Of a stretch of DNA of 5,421 nt, positions 1 to 5,260 are shown piece by piece. The stretch lies in contig JAIROC010000185.1 in NCBI GenBank assembly GCA_031257735.1, positions 1 through 5,421 on the forward strand, given 5' to 3'. The notes below the pieces were generated by a model that was given only the letters and a program-made list of their open reading frames with translations, did not search any database and was not told where the DNA came from. Both the position numbers and the translations under genes were made by a program. How positions within the stretch are numbered: the first letter of the stretch is position 1; every line of letters begins with the position of its first letter. Source of the DNA: Bacteroidales bacterium. Its GTDB lineage: Bacteria; Bacteroidota; Bacteroidia; Bacteroidales; WCHB1-69.

Positions 1-30
1 ATGTAAGATATTATCAGGTTGATTTACATT

Positions 31-48
31 CTGTCCCTAACGGGACAG
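31..48. repeat. Palindromic repeat, copy 1
   Basis: CTGTCCC and GGGACAG form a perfect 7-bp stem around a TAAC loop. The core and its flanks (ACATT before, GGA after) recur at 83-105. Such short GTCCC..GGGAC inverted repeats look like dispersed, REP-like intergenic elements of Bacteroidota. That assignment is inference; only two copies are visible here. Confidence 0.6.
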
Positions 49-87
49 GAAAGAAAGGCGGGTATTCATCTGTTTCTACCAACATTT

Positions 88-102
88 TGTCCCTACGGGA
101 CA
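88..102. repeat. Palindromic repeat, copy 2
   Basis: TGTCCC and GGGACA form a perfect 6-bp stem around a TAC loop, one base shorter in the loop than copy 1. The shared flanks (CATT on the left, GGA on the right) show that the repeat unit is about 24 bases, larger than the palindrome. The copies are spaced about 57 bases apart. Confidence 0.6.
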
Positions 103-263
103 GGATGCCTATCTCAATAGCGCCTCATTGGGGAATAGTGAACATTATCCGGAAATATTCCGACTATATAGACAGACACTACTTAATAATTGGGGAAATA
201 ATGATAGAGAATTGAAAGCCCGTAATGACGGGAAGGAGTCTACTCATTTTTTTCGCGCGTCAG

Positions 264-298
264 TTCATTGTTCATTGTTCATTATTCATTATTCATTG
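264..298. repeat. 7-base tandem repeat, five copies
   Basis: Five contiguous heptamers read TTCATTG, TTCATTG, TTCATTA, TTCATTA, TTCATTG, differing only at the last base. On the minus strand this reads as AATGAA-type units. It is a simple low-complexity tract, probably formed by slippage or belonging to a dispersed intergenic repeat family. No coding role is apparent. Confidence 0.85.
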
Positions 299-390
299 AT
301 AAAGTATTTCTCTGCGTCTTTCTGCGAGTTCTGTGGAAAATTTATCCTTTACGGAGATTACGCCTTCATCAATGTCCTTTCACCGCTTCT

Positions 391-433
391 AAAAAAGAAC
401 ACCCAACCTTACTTTTTAATGTGTAAAATTGGG
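391..433 (-). terminator. Intrinsic terminator of the tRNA-Asp unit
   Basis: On the minus strand, CCCAATTTTAC (433-423) pairs with GTAAGGTTGGG (412-402) to give an 11-bp stem including two G-T wobble pairs, with a 10-base loop. It is followed by a T-rich run, TGTTCTTTTTT (401-391). It lies about 40 bases beyond the tRNA 3' end, as expected for a rho-independent terminator of this transcript. Confidence 0.8.
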
Positions 434-454
434 CATTCGACTTTTCAACATATT

Positions 455-471
455 GACAATTGAGCATTGTC
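455..471 (-). other. Small hairpin in the tRNA-Asp 3' trailer
   Basis: GACAAT (471-466 on the minus strand) pairs perfectly with ATTGTC (460-455) around a 5-base loop, starting two bases after the tRNA discriminator base. There is no T-run after it, so it is not the terminator. It may mark where 3' processing of the precursor begins, but that is inference. Confidence 0.45.
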
Positions 472-472
472 G

Positions 473-547
473 CGGTGCGGACGGGACTCGAACCCGCGAC
501 CCCATGCGTGACAGGCATGTATTCTAACCAAGCTGAACTACCGCACC
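473..547 (-). tRNA. tRNA-Asp (anticodon GTC)
   Basis: The full cloverleaf can be drawn. The acceptor stem is GGTGCGG/CCGCACC with discriminator G, as tRNA-Asp requires. The D arm is GTTC..GAAT. The anticodon stem is CATGC/GCATG around loop CTGTCAC, giving anticodon GTC. The T arm is GCGGG-TTCGAGT-CCCGT. The 3' CCA is not encoded, since the bases after the discriminator are CGA; CCA must be added post-transcriptionally. The gene stands alone between its own promoter (561-568) and terminator (391-433). Confidence 0.97.
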
Positions 548-560
548 ATTTTTCTGGCTG

Positions 561-568
561 CAAAGATA
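561..568 (-). promoter_or_regulatory. Bacteroidota-type -7 box for tRNA-Asp
   Basis: The minus strand reads TATCTTTG, matching the Bacteroidota primary-sigma -7 consensus TAnnTTTG. It would place the transcription start near position 554, leaving a leader of about seven bases before the tRNA at 547. I see no clear -33 TTG element at the usual spacing; the upstream bases are A-rich. The 21 bases at 558-578 containing this box are identical to those at 1460-1480 upstream of rplU. Confidence 0.75.
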
Positions 569-756
569 CAACTTTTTTTTTAATTAAATCACTATTCTCC
601 AATAAAAATTTTTCAAGTGTATATTTGTTTAATAATCAACGTATATATTTTTCATGGAAGGTTATTTTTCTATAGAATATCCTTATGAAAGATAACAATT
701 GTATATTTTCTACAGCCTCTTTTTTCCAATTTTTTATAGGCTTCTCTCTATTATCA

Positions 757-796
757 TAAAATAAGAAAGGGCATCCTAAAATAAGATATCCCTTTC
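757..796 (-). terminator. Intrinsic terminator after rpmA
   Basis: On the minus strand, GAAAGGG (796-790) pairs with CCCTTTC (771-765). The stem is extended, after a small internal loop, by ATC/GAT. A T-rich stretch (TTATTTTAT) follows. It begins 18 bases beyond the rpmA stop codon and would end the rplU-rpmA transcript before the tRNA gene promoter. Confidence 0.7.
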
Positions 797-814
797 GTTT
801 ATTAATTTAAAAAA

Positions 815-1078
815 CTATGACCTTGCTATTGGAAGAACTGAAATATAGGATTTCCCTCTTGTTTTCTTTTTAAACATGACAGTACCATCTGTCAATGCAA
901 AGATAGTATGATCTTTTCCTATACCTACATTTTGTCCCGGATTATGAACTGTTCCTCTTTGACGCACTATAATATTGCCTGCTTTTGCAAACTGACCGCC
1001 AAATATTTTAATACCTAACCGTTTACTTGCGGATTCACGTCCATTCTGTGAACTACCGACTCCTTTTTTATGTGCCAT
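815..1078 (-). CDS. rpmA: 50S ribosomal protein L27
   Basis: Structural protein of the large ribosomal subunit whose N-terminal tail reaches towards the peptidyl transferase centre. The 87-residue product begins MAHKKGVGSSQNGRES, the canonical start of L27. It continues with the conserved GNIIVRQRGT segment (34-43) and GKDHTIFAL (54-62), and ends with a basic KKKTRGK stretch followed by VLP. It starts directly at MAHKKG, so it lacks the cleavable N-terminal extension found on L27 of Firmicutes. The gene follows rplU by 27 bases, the usual L21-L27 order, and is followed by a terminator at 757-796. Length is normal for the family. No clear ribosome binding site is visible, as is common in Bacteroidota. 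Confidence 0.98.
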   Translation of the reverse strand: MAHKKGVGSSQNGRESASKRLGIKIFGGQFAKAGNIIVRQRGTVHNPGQNVGIGKDHTIFALTDGTVMFKKKTRGKSYISVLPIARS

Positions 1079-1105
1079 ATATTAAGTTTATCTGATGATT
1101 AATAA

Positions 1106-1423
1106 TTATTTTTTACTGACGATTTTATCAATTTGGATATAAGTCAAACATTGACGATGTCCATTTAATTTCTGATAGCCTTTTCTTCTTTTTTTCTTAA
1201 AGACTAATACTTTTTTCCCTTTTAAATGATTTAAAACGGTAGCAGAAACTTTTGCTCCCGAAAGAGAAGGCGTTCCTACATTTATTTTACCGTCATTATC
1301 AATTAACAATACATTTTCAAAATCTATTTTTGATCCTTCTTCAGCATTCAGGCGGTGAACAAAGATTTTATTATCTTTTTCAACCTTAAATTGTTGCCCT
1401 GCTATTTCTACTATTGCATACAT
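1106..1423 (-). CDS. rplU: 50S ribosomal protein L21
   Basis: Large-subunit ribosomal protein that binds 23S rRNA. The 105-residue product opens with the typical MYAIVEIAGQQFKVE strand. It carries the family signature near the C-terminus, KKKRRKGYQKLNGHRQ (about 76-91), followed by YIQIDKI. Length fits bacterial L21. The start at 1423 is the first ATG after the promoter, leaving an untranslated leader of about 33 bases. An AAAGGAAA stretch in that leader is about 20 bases from the ATG, too far to act as a normal ribosome binding site. It is the first gene of a two-gene unit with rpmA. Confidence 0.98.
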   Translation of the reverse strand: MYAIVEIAGQQFKVEKDNKIFVHRLNAEEGSKIDFENVLLIDNDGKINVGTPSLSGAKVSATVLNHLKGKKVLVFKKKRRKGYQKLNGHRQCLTYIQIDKIVSKK

Positions 1424-1462
1424 GATTTATGATTATTTATATTTCCTTTAAAAATTCGTCTG

Positions 1463-1470
1463 CAAAGATA
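1463..1470 (-). promoter_or_regulatory. Bacteroidota-type -7 box for rplU-rpmA
   Basis: The minus strand reads TATCTTTG, matching TAnnTTTG, and predicts a start of transcription near 1456, about 33 bases before the rplU start codon. The surrounding 21 bases (1460-1480) are identical to the tRNA-Asp promoter core at 558-578, including the A-run and GTTG just upstream of the box. No convincing -33 TTG is seen. The match supports a strong growth-linked promoter type; the strength is inferred. Confidence 0.75.
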
Positions 1471-1527
1471 CAACTTTTTTCGATACGCTGATACATTCTT
1501 TCATAATTTTTTTTCATATCTATAACG

Positions 1528-1557
1528 AGTAATAATAAAACACTGTTTATAAACAGT
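1528..1557 (-). terminator. Terminator abutting the methyltransferase stop codon
   Basis: Positions 1542-1557 form a perfect 16-base palindrome (ACTGTTTATAAACAGT). It starts at the base right after the TAG stop of the methyltransferase gene and is followed on the minus strand by GTTTTATTATTA. A 6-bp stem with a TATA loop plus the T-rich tail fits an intrinsic terminator, though the stem is A/T-rich and may be leaky. It separates the ligase-hydrolase-methyltransferase unit from the rplU promoter. Confidence 0.65.
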
Positions 1558-2268
1558 CTAAAAGTTCAAATGAAATTCTTTCGTTAATGATCGATAGGTA
1601 TTTGTATACTCGTTGGATGGATTTCTGATAACCAAATTTTGAATTTCTATCTGTTTTTTTTCACGAGCAAATAAGAGTACATTTCGATTTGCAGGTTTAT
1701 ATTCTTTCGGTTGAACCTGTAACAGGGCAGTACAAAATAACCCCTGACTTTTACACTGTTCCTGTATTATTTTTGTTATTGTTGCGGGAATGATAATGGC
1801 AAATATTCCCGAAATAGACAGGCAATAACTGACAGCTAAAATTAAATCTTCAAACGATAATGTATCTGTATGACGGCTGATATTTCGTGCATGGAATGGT
1901 GATTTTAAAGAGTCCGCAAAAAAAGGTGGATTAGAAACTATTAAATCAAAAACATGTTTATATGCTGGCGTACAGAAATCTTGTACAGAAATATGTTTGA
2001 ATTTTAATCTGTTTTTCCATGGAGATTTATCCGCATTCCCTGTTGCTTCTTCAACAGAACTTTTGTCAATATCGACCCCTGTAATAATAGCGTCAGAACG
2101 CTGTGCTAACATTAACGAAACAATACCACAACCACTTCCAATATCCAGAATGTATCTGCATTTTTGGGGAACAGTAACCCAAGCCCCCAACAAAACAGCG
2201 TCCGTCCCTACTTTAAAAGCGCTCTTATCGTGTACTATTTCAAATTGTTTAAACCTGAATACAGACAT
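1558..2268 (-). CDS. trmN6: tRNA1(Val) adenine-N6 methyltransferase (TrmN6/YfiC family)
   Basis: Cytoplasmic SAM-dependent methyltransferase. In E. coli the family member modifies adenosine 37 of tRNA-Val to N6-methyladenosine. The 236 residues carry the family hallmarks in order. The N-terminal block is FKQFEIVHDKSAFKVGTDAVLLGAW-like (about 6-30). SAM motif I is LDIGSGCG (41-48). The ribose-binding acidic motif is VDID (65-68). The catalytic motif is NPPF (113-116), typical of N6-adenine methyltransferases. An RHTDTLSFEDLI segment lies at 132-143, and the protein closes with YRSLTKEFHLNF. Length is normal and no key motif is missing. The start is 15 bases after the hydrolase stop, suggesting co-transcription, and a terminator follows at once. 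The exact tRNA target in this organism is inferred from the family. Confidence 0.93.
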   Translation of the reverse strand: MSVFRFKQFEIVHDKSAFKVGTDAVLLGAWVTVPQKCRYILDIGSGCGIVSLMLAQRSDAIITGVDIDKSSVEEATGNADKSPWKNRLKFKHISVQDFCTPAYKHVFDLIVSNPPFFADSLKSPFHARNISRHTDTLSFEDLILAVSYCLSISGIFAIIIPATITKIIQEQCKSQGLFCTALLQVQPKEYKPANRNVLLFAREKKQIEIQNLVIRNPSNEYTNTYRSLTKEFHLNF

Positions 2269-2283
2269 GTGGACAGGATAAAT

Positions 2284-3186
2284 TTATTTTAGCTTTGCCG
2301 TTATTGTCAGGCATTTTTTCTTTGATTTCGGTTCAACGGTTATGGATACATTATTTCGGGTATATGTTTGCAACTCATTATTTCCCCCGCCTGAATTGTT
2401 TTCTTCTATATTCCATTTGTTTGGGTCTATTGTTGTACCGTCAAATGTATCTTCCCAGAGCAGATTGTCTGATTTATCATAAACTTTTACAAAATCGACA
2501 TACATATTTGCCGTATAATCATTTTGTGCGTGCAGGGCGCTTATTTGATTTATGTCGTATATGCGGGAAAAATCACCTCCTATCGCCAAGTTGAAAAGAA
2601 TAAAAAAATCCTTGTGAAAATACTCTTTCAGTTCATTAGTAGAAATATCTATGATATAATAAGGAGCATTATCCGGATATTTATCCAAATCAAGATACAT
2701 TGCGAGGATATTTTCATCCCATTTAAGCGAGTAAAGATGAAAATTGTCATCCTGTAAACTGTAGGGACTGACAACAGAAAGAGCATAATTGGGATGCGAT
2801 CCATTGTTGGCAATCCTTCCCCAATGAGTAGCGCCACTAAAGAGACGATCCTGCATGACATTATCAATACCTTCTTTGCTGCCCATCTCCATAATGTCAA
2901 TCTCGCCGCATTGAGGCCATCCTGCAGTAGTAAAATCAACGCCAAGCAACCAAAATGCAGGCCATAATCCATTGGCTGTTGGGGGTAATTTGATACTCGC
3001 TTCTATTTTGCCATATTTGAAACTGAATTTCCCATTTGTGTTTATTCTTCCCGATGTTACACTGTCCTTATTCACGTCTTGAGCAATTGGTGTTTCGGCA
3101 GAACATCCATAAAACAGCGCCAAAAAAAAGAAAATAAAGGCGCTTAGGGATAGCTTATTCTTTTTTATCTTCGTGTCCATCATCAT
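2284..3186 (-). CDS. Circularly permuted GH16 family lipoprotein beta-glucanase (laminarinase-like)
   Basis: Predicted retaining beta-1,3- or mixed-linkage glucanase, exported as a lipoprotein. Residues 1-28 form a basic N-terminus, a hydrophobic core and a loose lipobox ending at Cys28. After a linker of about 14 residues comes what is normally the middle of a GH16 domain. This includes TSGRINTNGKFSFKYG (44-59), GLWPAFWLLG (73-82), and the catalytic GEIDIME (94-100) with likely nucleophile E95, D97 and acid/base E100. FSGATHWG (116-123) and the closing strand YVDFVKVY (229-236) follow. A five-residue linker (237-241) then joins the segment that normally begins the domain: LLWEDTFDGTTIDPNKW (242-258), GGGNNELQTYT (266-276) and CLTITAK (292-298). 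The two blocks together make a complete domain of about 258 residues in reversed order. ExDxxE spacing favours a laminarinase-type rather than lichenase-type enzyme; the substrate is inferred. Three ATGs in a row (3186, 3183, 3180) could each start it, all inside the ligase gene. Confidence 0.93.
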   Translation of the reverse strand: MMMDTKIKKNKLSLSAFIFFFLALFYGCSAETPIAQDVNKDSVTSGRINTNGKFSFKYGKIEASIKLPPTANGLWPAFWLLGVDFTTAGWPQCGEIDIMEMGSKEGIDNVMQDRLFSGATHWGRIANNGSHPNYALSVVSPYSLQDDNFHLYSLKWDENILAMYLDLDKYPDNAPYYIIDISTNELKEYFHKDFFILFNLAIGGDFSRIYDINQISALHAQNDYTANMYVDFVKVYDKSDNLLWEDTFDGTTIDPNKWNIEENNSGGGNNELQTYTRNNVSITVEPKSKKKCLTITAKLK

Positions 3187-5053
3187 CCTGTTGTCTGTGT
3201 AATATTTTCTTTACAACCCCGCCAATATTAATATTGGATAAATCAATTTGTTTAATATTAAATCCCATGAAATCCTGACTTTCCTGTTTGTGATTGTAGA
3301 TTTCATCAACAATAGCTTGATATTTTTTCATCAGGACAATTCTCTTTAATTTCAGGGTAGGAGATAATTCTCCTGTTTGTGGCGTCCATTCGTCTACAAC
3401 CAAACGAAAACGTTTAATTTGTTCATGTGGCGCTAATTGTTTATTAAATCTTTCTATTTCTCGCTGAATTCTGGCAACAATTTGAGATGAAGTAATCAAT
3501 TCTTTGTTGTCTCTATAATGAATTCTGTGTTTTGTTGCCCAGAAATGTAAATGATTATAGTTTGGAGAGATAATTGCAGATGCAAATTTTTCATTTTCTC
3601 CTATGACCATGATGTTCTCAATGAAGGAAGACTCTTTAAATTTATTTTCCAACATTTGTGGGGCGATATATTTTCCAGCGGAGAGTTTGAATATTTCTTT
3701 TTTTCTGTCCGTAATTTTCAAGTAAATGCCATCTACCATTTCTCCTATATCTCCTGTATGAAACCAACCGTCTTCATCAATGACTTCTTTGGTATATTCA
3801 GTATCTTTATAATATCCTTTCATCAGGGATGGACCTTTGGTTAGAATTTCACCTTCTTCCGAAAATTTCACCTGTACTCCTTCCAGTATAGGACCCACTG
3901 TTCCTATCTTTATCATTTTTTTATTGGGATTATTAACTGCAATAACGGGAGAAGTTTCTGTTAATCCATATCCCTCATATATACGCATCTTGGCAGCTGT
4001 AAACAGTCGTATTATTCGTGGTTGAATAGACGCGCCTCCTGTGATAATTTCAAATTCATTGTTGCCAAACTTTTTACGCCATTGTTTGTATACCAAATGA
4101 TCATAGATTTTTGTCCAGAAATTATAATACCAATTTTTGTCGTAATCAAATTTTTGTCCGTGACGAATTGCAGCAAAATAAATCCATTTTTTAATTCTGG
4201 ATAAATCTTTTCCTGCAGCATAGAGTTTGTCGTAAATCATCTCCAAAACACGAGGTACTGCACAAAAACCCTGTGCTTTAATATCGGCAATGTCATTGGA
4301 TAATGTTCCCATGTTTTCCGCATAATAAATGCTTACTCCCAAATATTGATAATGATAATTTAAACTGCGCTCATAAATATGACATAGAGGCAAAAAACTG
4401 ATTTCACGATTGGTATGATTCAGAGGTTGTGCTTTTGCATGTCCTAAAAAATTATGAACCAGATTTCCGTGAGAGAGCATTACGCCTTTGGGTATACCCG
4501 TTGTGCCTGACGTATAAACAATACTTGCAATGTCATCGGGTTCTATTTTTTCCTTTATTTCCTCTATGATAGTGGCGAATTCTTTTCTATGGAGAATGCC
4601 TAAACGTAACACTTCATTCAATTCCGTTTGACCTTCCATTTTATCCAGTACATACATACCATATTCCAGATTAAGTTCTGAGAGTACAGGTTGAACTTTT
4701 GTGAAAATATTTTTATTCCCTACTACAAGCATTTTTGCATCCGAATGCGTAATGATATATTTGTAATCTTCGGAAGTGAGTGTAGGATAAATTGGTACAT
4801 GAATAACGCCAAGCATTACCATTGCCATATCCATAATATTAAATTCTGGTCGATTATTGGTGATAGTTGCAATCTTATCACCTTTACGAAGCCCTAACTG
4901 ATGAAATCCATAACTTAACAAAACCGAAAATTTATAATAATCGTTTACGCTAAAATTTACCCATTCTCCATTTCTTTTTCCATTCAGAATATCATCTTTG
5001 GGATACTTTTCTAACAGCCAATTCAATAAATCAAATGTTCTTCGTATTTCCAT
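3155..5053 (-). CDS. Long-chain fatty-acid--CoA ligase (AMP-forming)
   Basis: Adenylate-forming enzyme of the ANL superfamily that activates fatty acids with ATP and CoA to acyl-CoA, likely cytoplasmic or membrane-associated. The 632 residues show the P-loop YTSGTTGIPKG (180-190), LPLCHIYER (221-229) typical of long-chain ligases, and the adenine-binding YGLTETSP (362-369). They also show GWFHTGDIG (429-437) with the ribose-binding Asp435, the hinge region TDRKKEIFKLSAGKYIAP (448-465), and the C-terminal SPTLKLKR (564-571) carrying the probable catalytic lysine. Length fits the bacterial FadD15/ACSL-like branch. After about residue 590 there is a variable tail ending in an Asp-rich, charged stretch. 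The start at 5053 is about 20 bases after a likely promoter. The 3' end overlaps the GH16 gene by 26-32 bases, so translation of the two may be coupled. A specific gene symbol is not justified because several paralogues are common. Confidence 0.94.
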   Translation of the reverse strand: MEIRRTFDLLNWLLEKYPKDDILNGKRNGEWVNFSVNDYYKFSVLLSYGFHQLGLRKGDKIATITNNRPEFNIMDMAMVMLGVIHVPIYPTLTSEDYKYIITHSDAKMLVVGNKNIFTKVQPVLSELNLEYGMYVLDKMEGQTELNEVLRLGILHRKEFATIIEEIKEKIEPDDIASIVYTSGTTGIPKGVMLSHGNLVHNFLGHAKAQPLNHTNREISFLPLCHIYERSLNYHYQYLGVSIYYAENMGTLSNDIADIKAQGFCAVPRVLEMIYDKLYAAGKDLSRIKKWIYFAAIRHGQKFDYDKNWYYNFWTKIYDHLVYKQWRKKFGNNEFEIITGGASIQPRIIRLFTAAKMRIYEGYGLTETSPVIAVNNPNKKMIKIGTVGPILEGVQVKFSEEGEILTKGPSLMKGYYKDTEYTKEVIDEDGWFHTGDIGEMVDGIYLKITDRKKEIFKLSAGKYIAPQMLENKFKESSFIENIMVIGENEKFASAIISPNYNHLHFWATKHRIHYRDNKELITSSQIVARIQREIERFNKQLAPHEQIKRFRLVVDEWTPQTGELSPTLKLKRIVLMKKYQAIVDEIYNHKQESQDFMGFNIKQIDLSNINIGGVVKKILHRQQDDDGHEDKKE

Positions 5054-5076
5054 AGCATATACAAATTAATGAAGTA

Positions 5077-5084
5077 CAAAAGTA
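5077..5084 (-). promoter_or_regulatory. Possible -7 box for the ligase-hydrolase-methyltransferase unit
   Basis: The minus strand reads TACTTTTG, fitting TAnnTTTG, 24 bases before the ligase ATG. A start of transcription near 5070 would give a short leader of under 20 bases. There is no clear -33 TTG at the expected distance, so the call rests on the single box and its location. Confidence 0.5.
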
Positions 5085-5157
5085 GTAAAAAATAATATGC
5101 TGTTAGAAAAATGACGTAAAATAATTATAGTTATTCCTTTAGTATTATAGTTGTCCG

Positions 5158-5197
5158 ATAAAAAAATCAGGGAAAGTTTCCATCTTTCTTTGATTTT
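5158..5197 (-). terminator. Likely terminator of the gene at the window edge
   Basis: On the minus strand, AAAATCA (5197-5191) pairs with TGATTTT (5169-5163), enclosing a second short stem GGAA/TTCC (5181-5178 with 5174-5171), and the T-run continues to 5160. It lies about 65 bases after the stop codon of the edge gene and before the ligase promoter, as expected for a terminator between two transcription units. A separate GCAGAT/ATCTGC hairpin (5204-5226) precedes it. Confidence 0.55.
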
Positions 5198-5260
5198 GGT
5201 ACGGCAGATGACACAGATTTATCTGCTTTACTACGGTTGCCGTTACAGTTTTTTTTATCT

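Larger units (their letters stand above)
1..390. other. Gene-free segment with short dispersed-type repeats
   Basis: I see no credible gene here. The one open frame on the plus strand (128-463) has no family resemblance, runs through a tandem repeat, and ends inside the tRNA-Asp terminator and 3' trailer, so it is best read as chance. The segment contains two GTCCC/GGGAC palindromes (31-48, 88-102), a small CCCGT/ACGGG hairpin (219-232), a 7-base tandem repeat (264-298), and two adjacent 10-base units beginning TCTGCG (311-330). The last resembles the ACGCAGAG-type intergenic repeats found in many bacterial genomes; that resemblance is from memory. The segment reads as intergenic, repeat-accumulating DNA. 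Confidence 0.6.

Noticed and set aside
26..105. Possible start of a CRISPR array (about 25-base repeats with a spacer of about 32)
   Set aside because: Only two copies are present, they differ by an indel inside the palindrome, and no further repeat or cas gene is visible. A dispersed palindromic element fits better.
128..463. 111-codon open frame on the plus strand
   Set aside because: It runs through a heptamer tandem repeat, a TCTGCG repeat and the tRNA-Asp terminator and 3' trailer on the other strand, and its product resembles no protein family.
369..675. Short open frames on both strands across the tRNA
   Set aside because: They overlap the tRNA-Asp gene, and their predicted peptides are translations of the cloverleaf sequence.
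714..742. AGCCT/AGGCT hairpin between the tRNA promoter and the rpmA terminator
   Set aside because: A 5-bp stem with a 19-base AT-rich loop is expected by chance, and no functional context supports it.
1424..1456. Ribosomal-protein autoregulatory leader upstream of rplU
   Set aside because: The leader is only about 33 bases, AT-rich and without a stable stem, so there is no sign of a structured regulatory RNA.
1997..2972. Several open frames overlapping the methyltransferase and hydrolase in other frames
   Set aside because: They lie wholly or mostly within well-supported genes, have no recognisable motifs, and use codons set by the opposite or shifted frame.
2284..3186. Reading the hydrolase as a broken gene, a fusion of two partial GH16 genes, or a frameshift artefact
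   Set aside because: The frame is uninterrupted, each GH16 block occurs exactly once, the joined blocks make one full domain, and the breaks fall at loop positions. Circular permutation explains all of it.
3551..4897. Open frames overlapping the CoA ligase
   Set aside because: The ligase is supported by a full set of family motifs across this region, so these are shadows without independent evidence.
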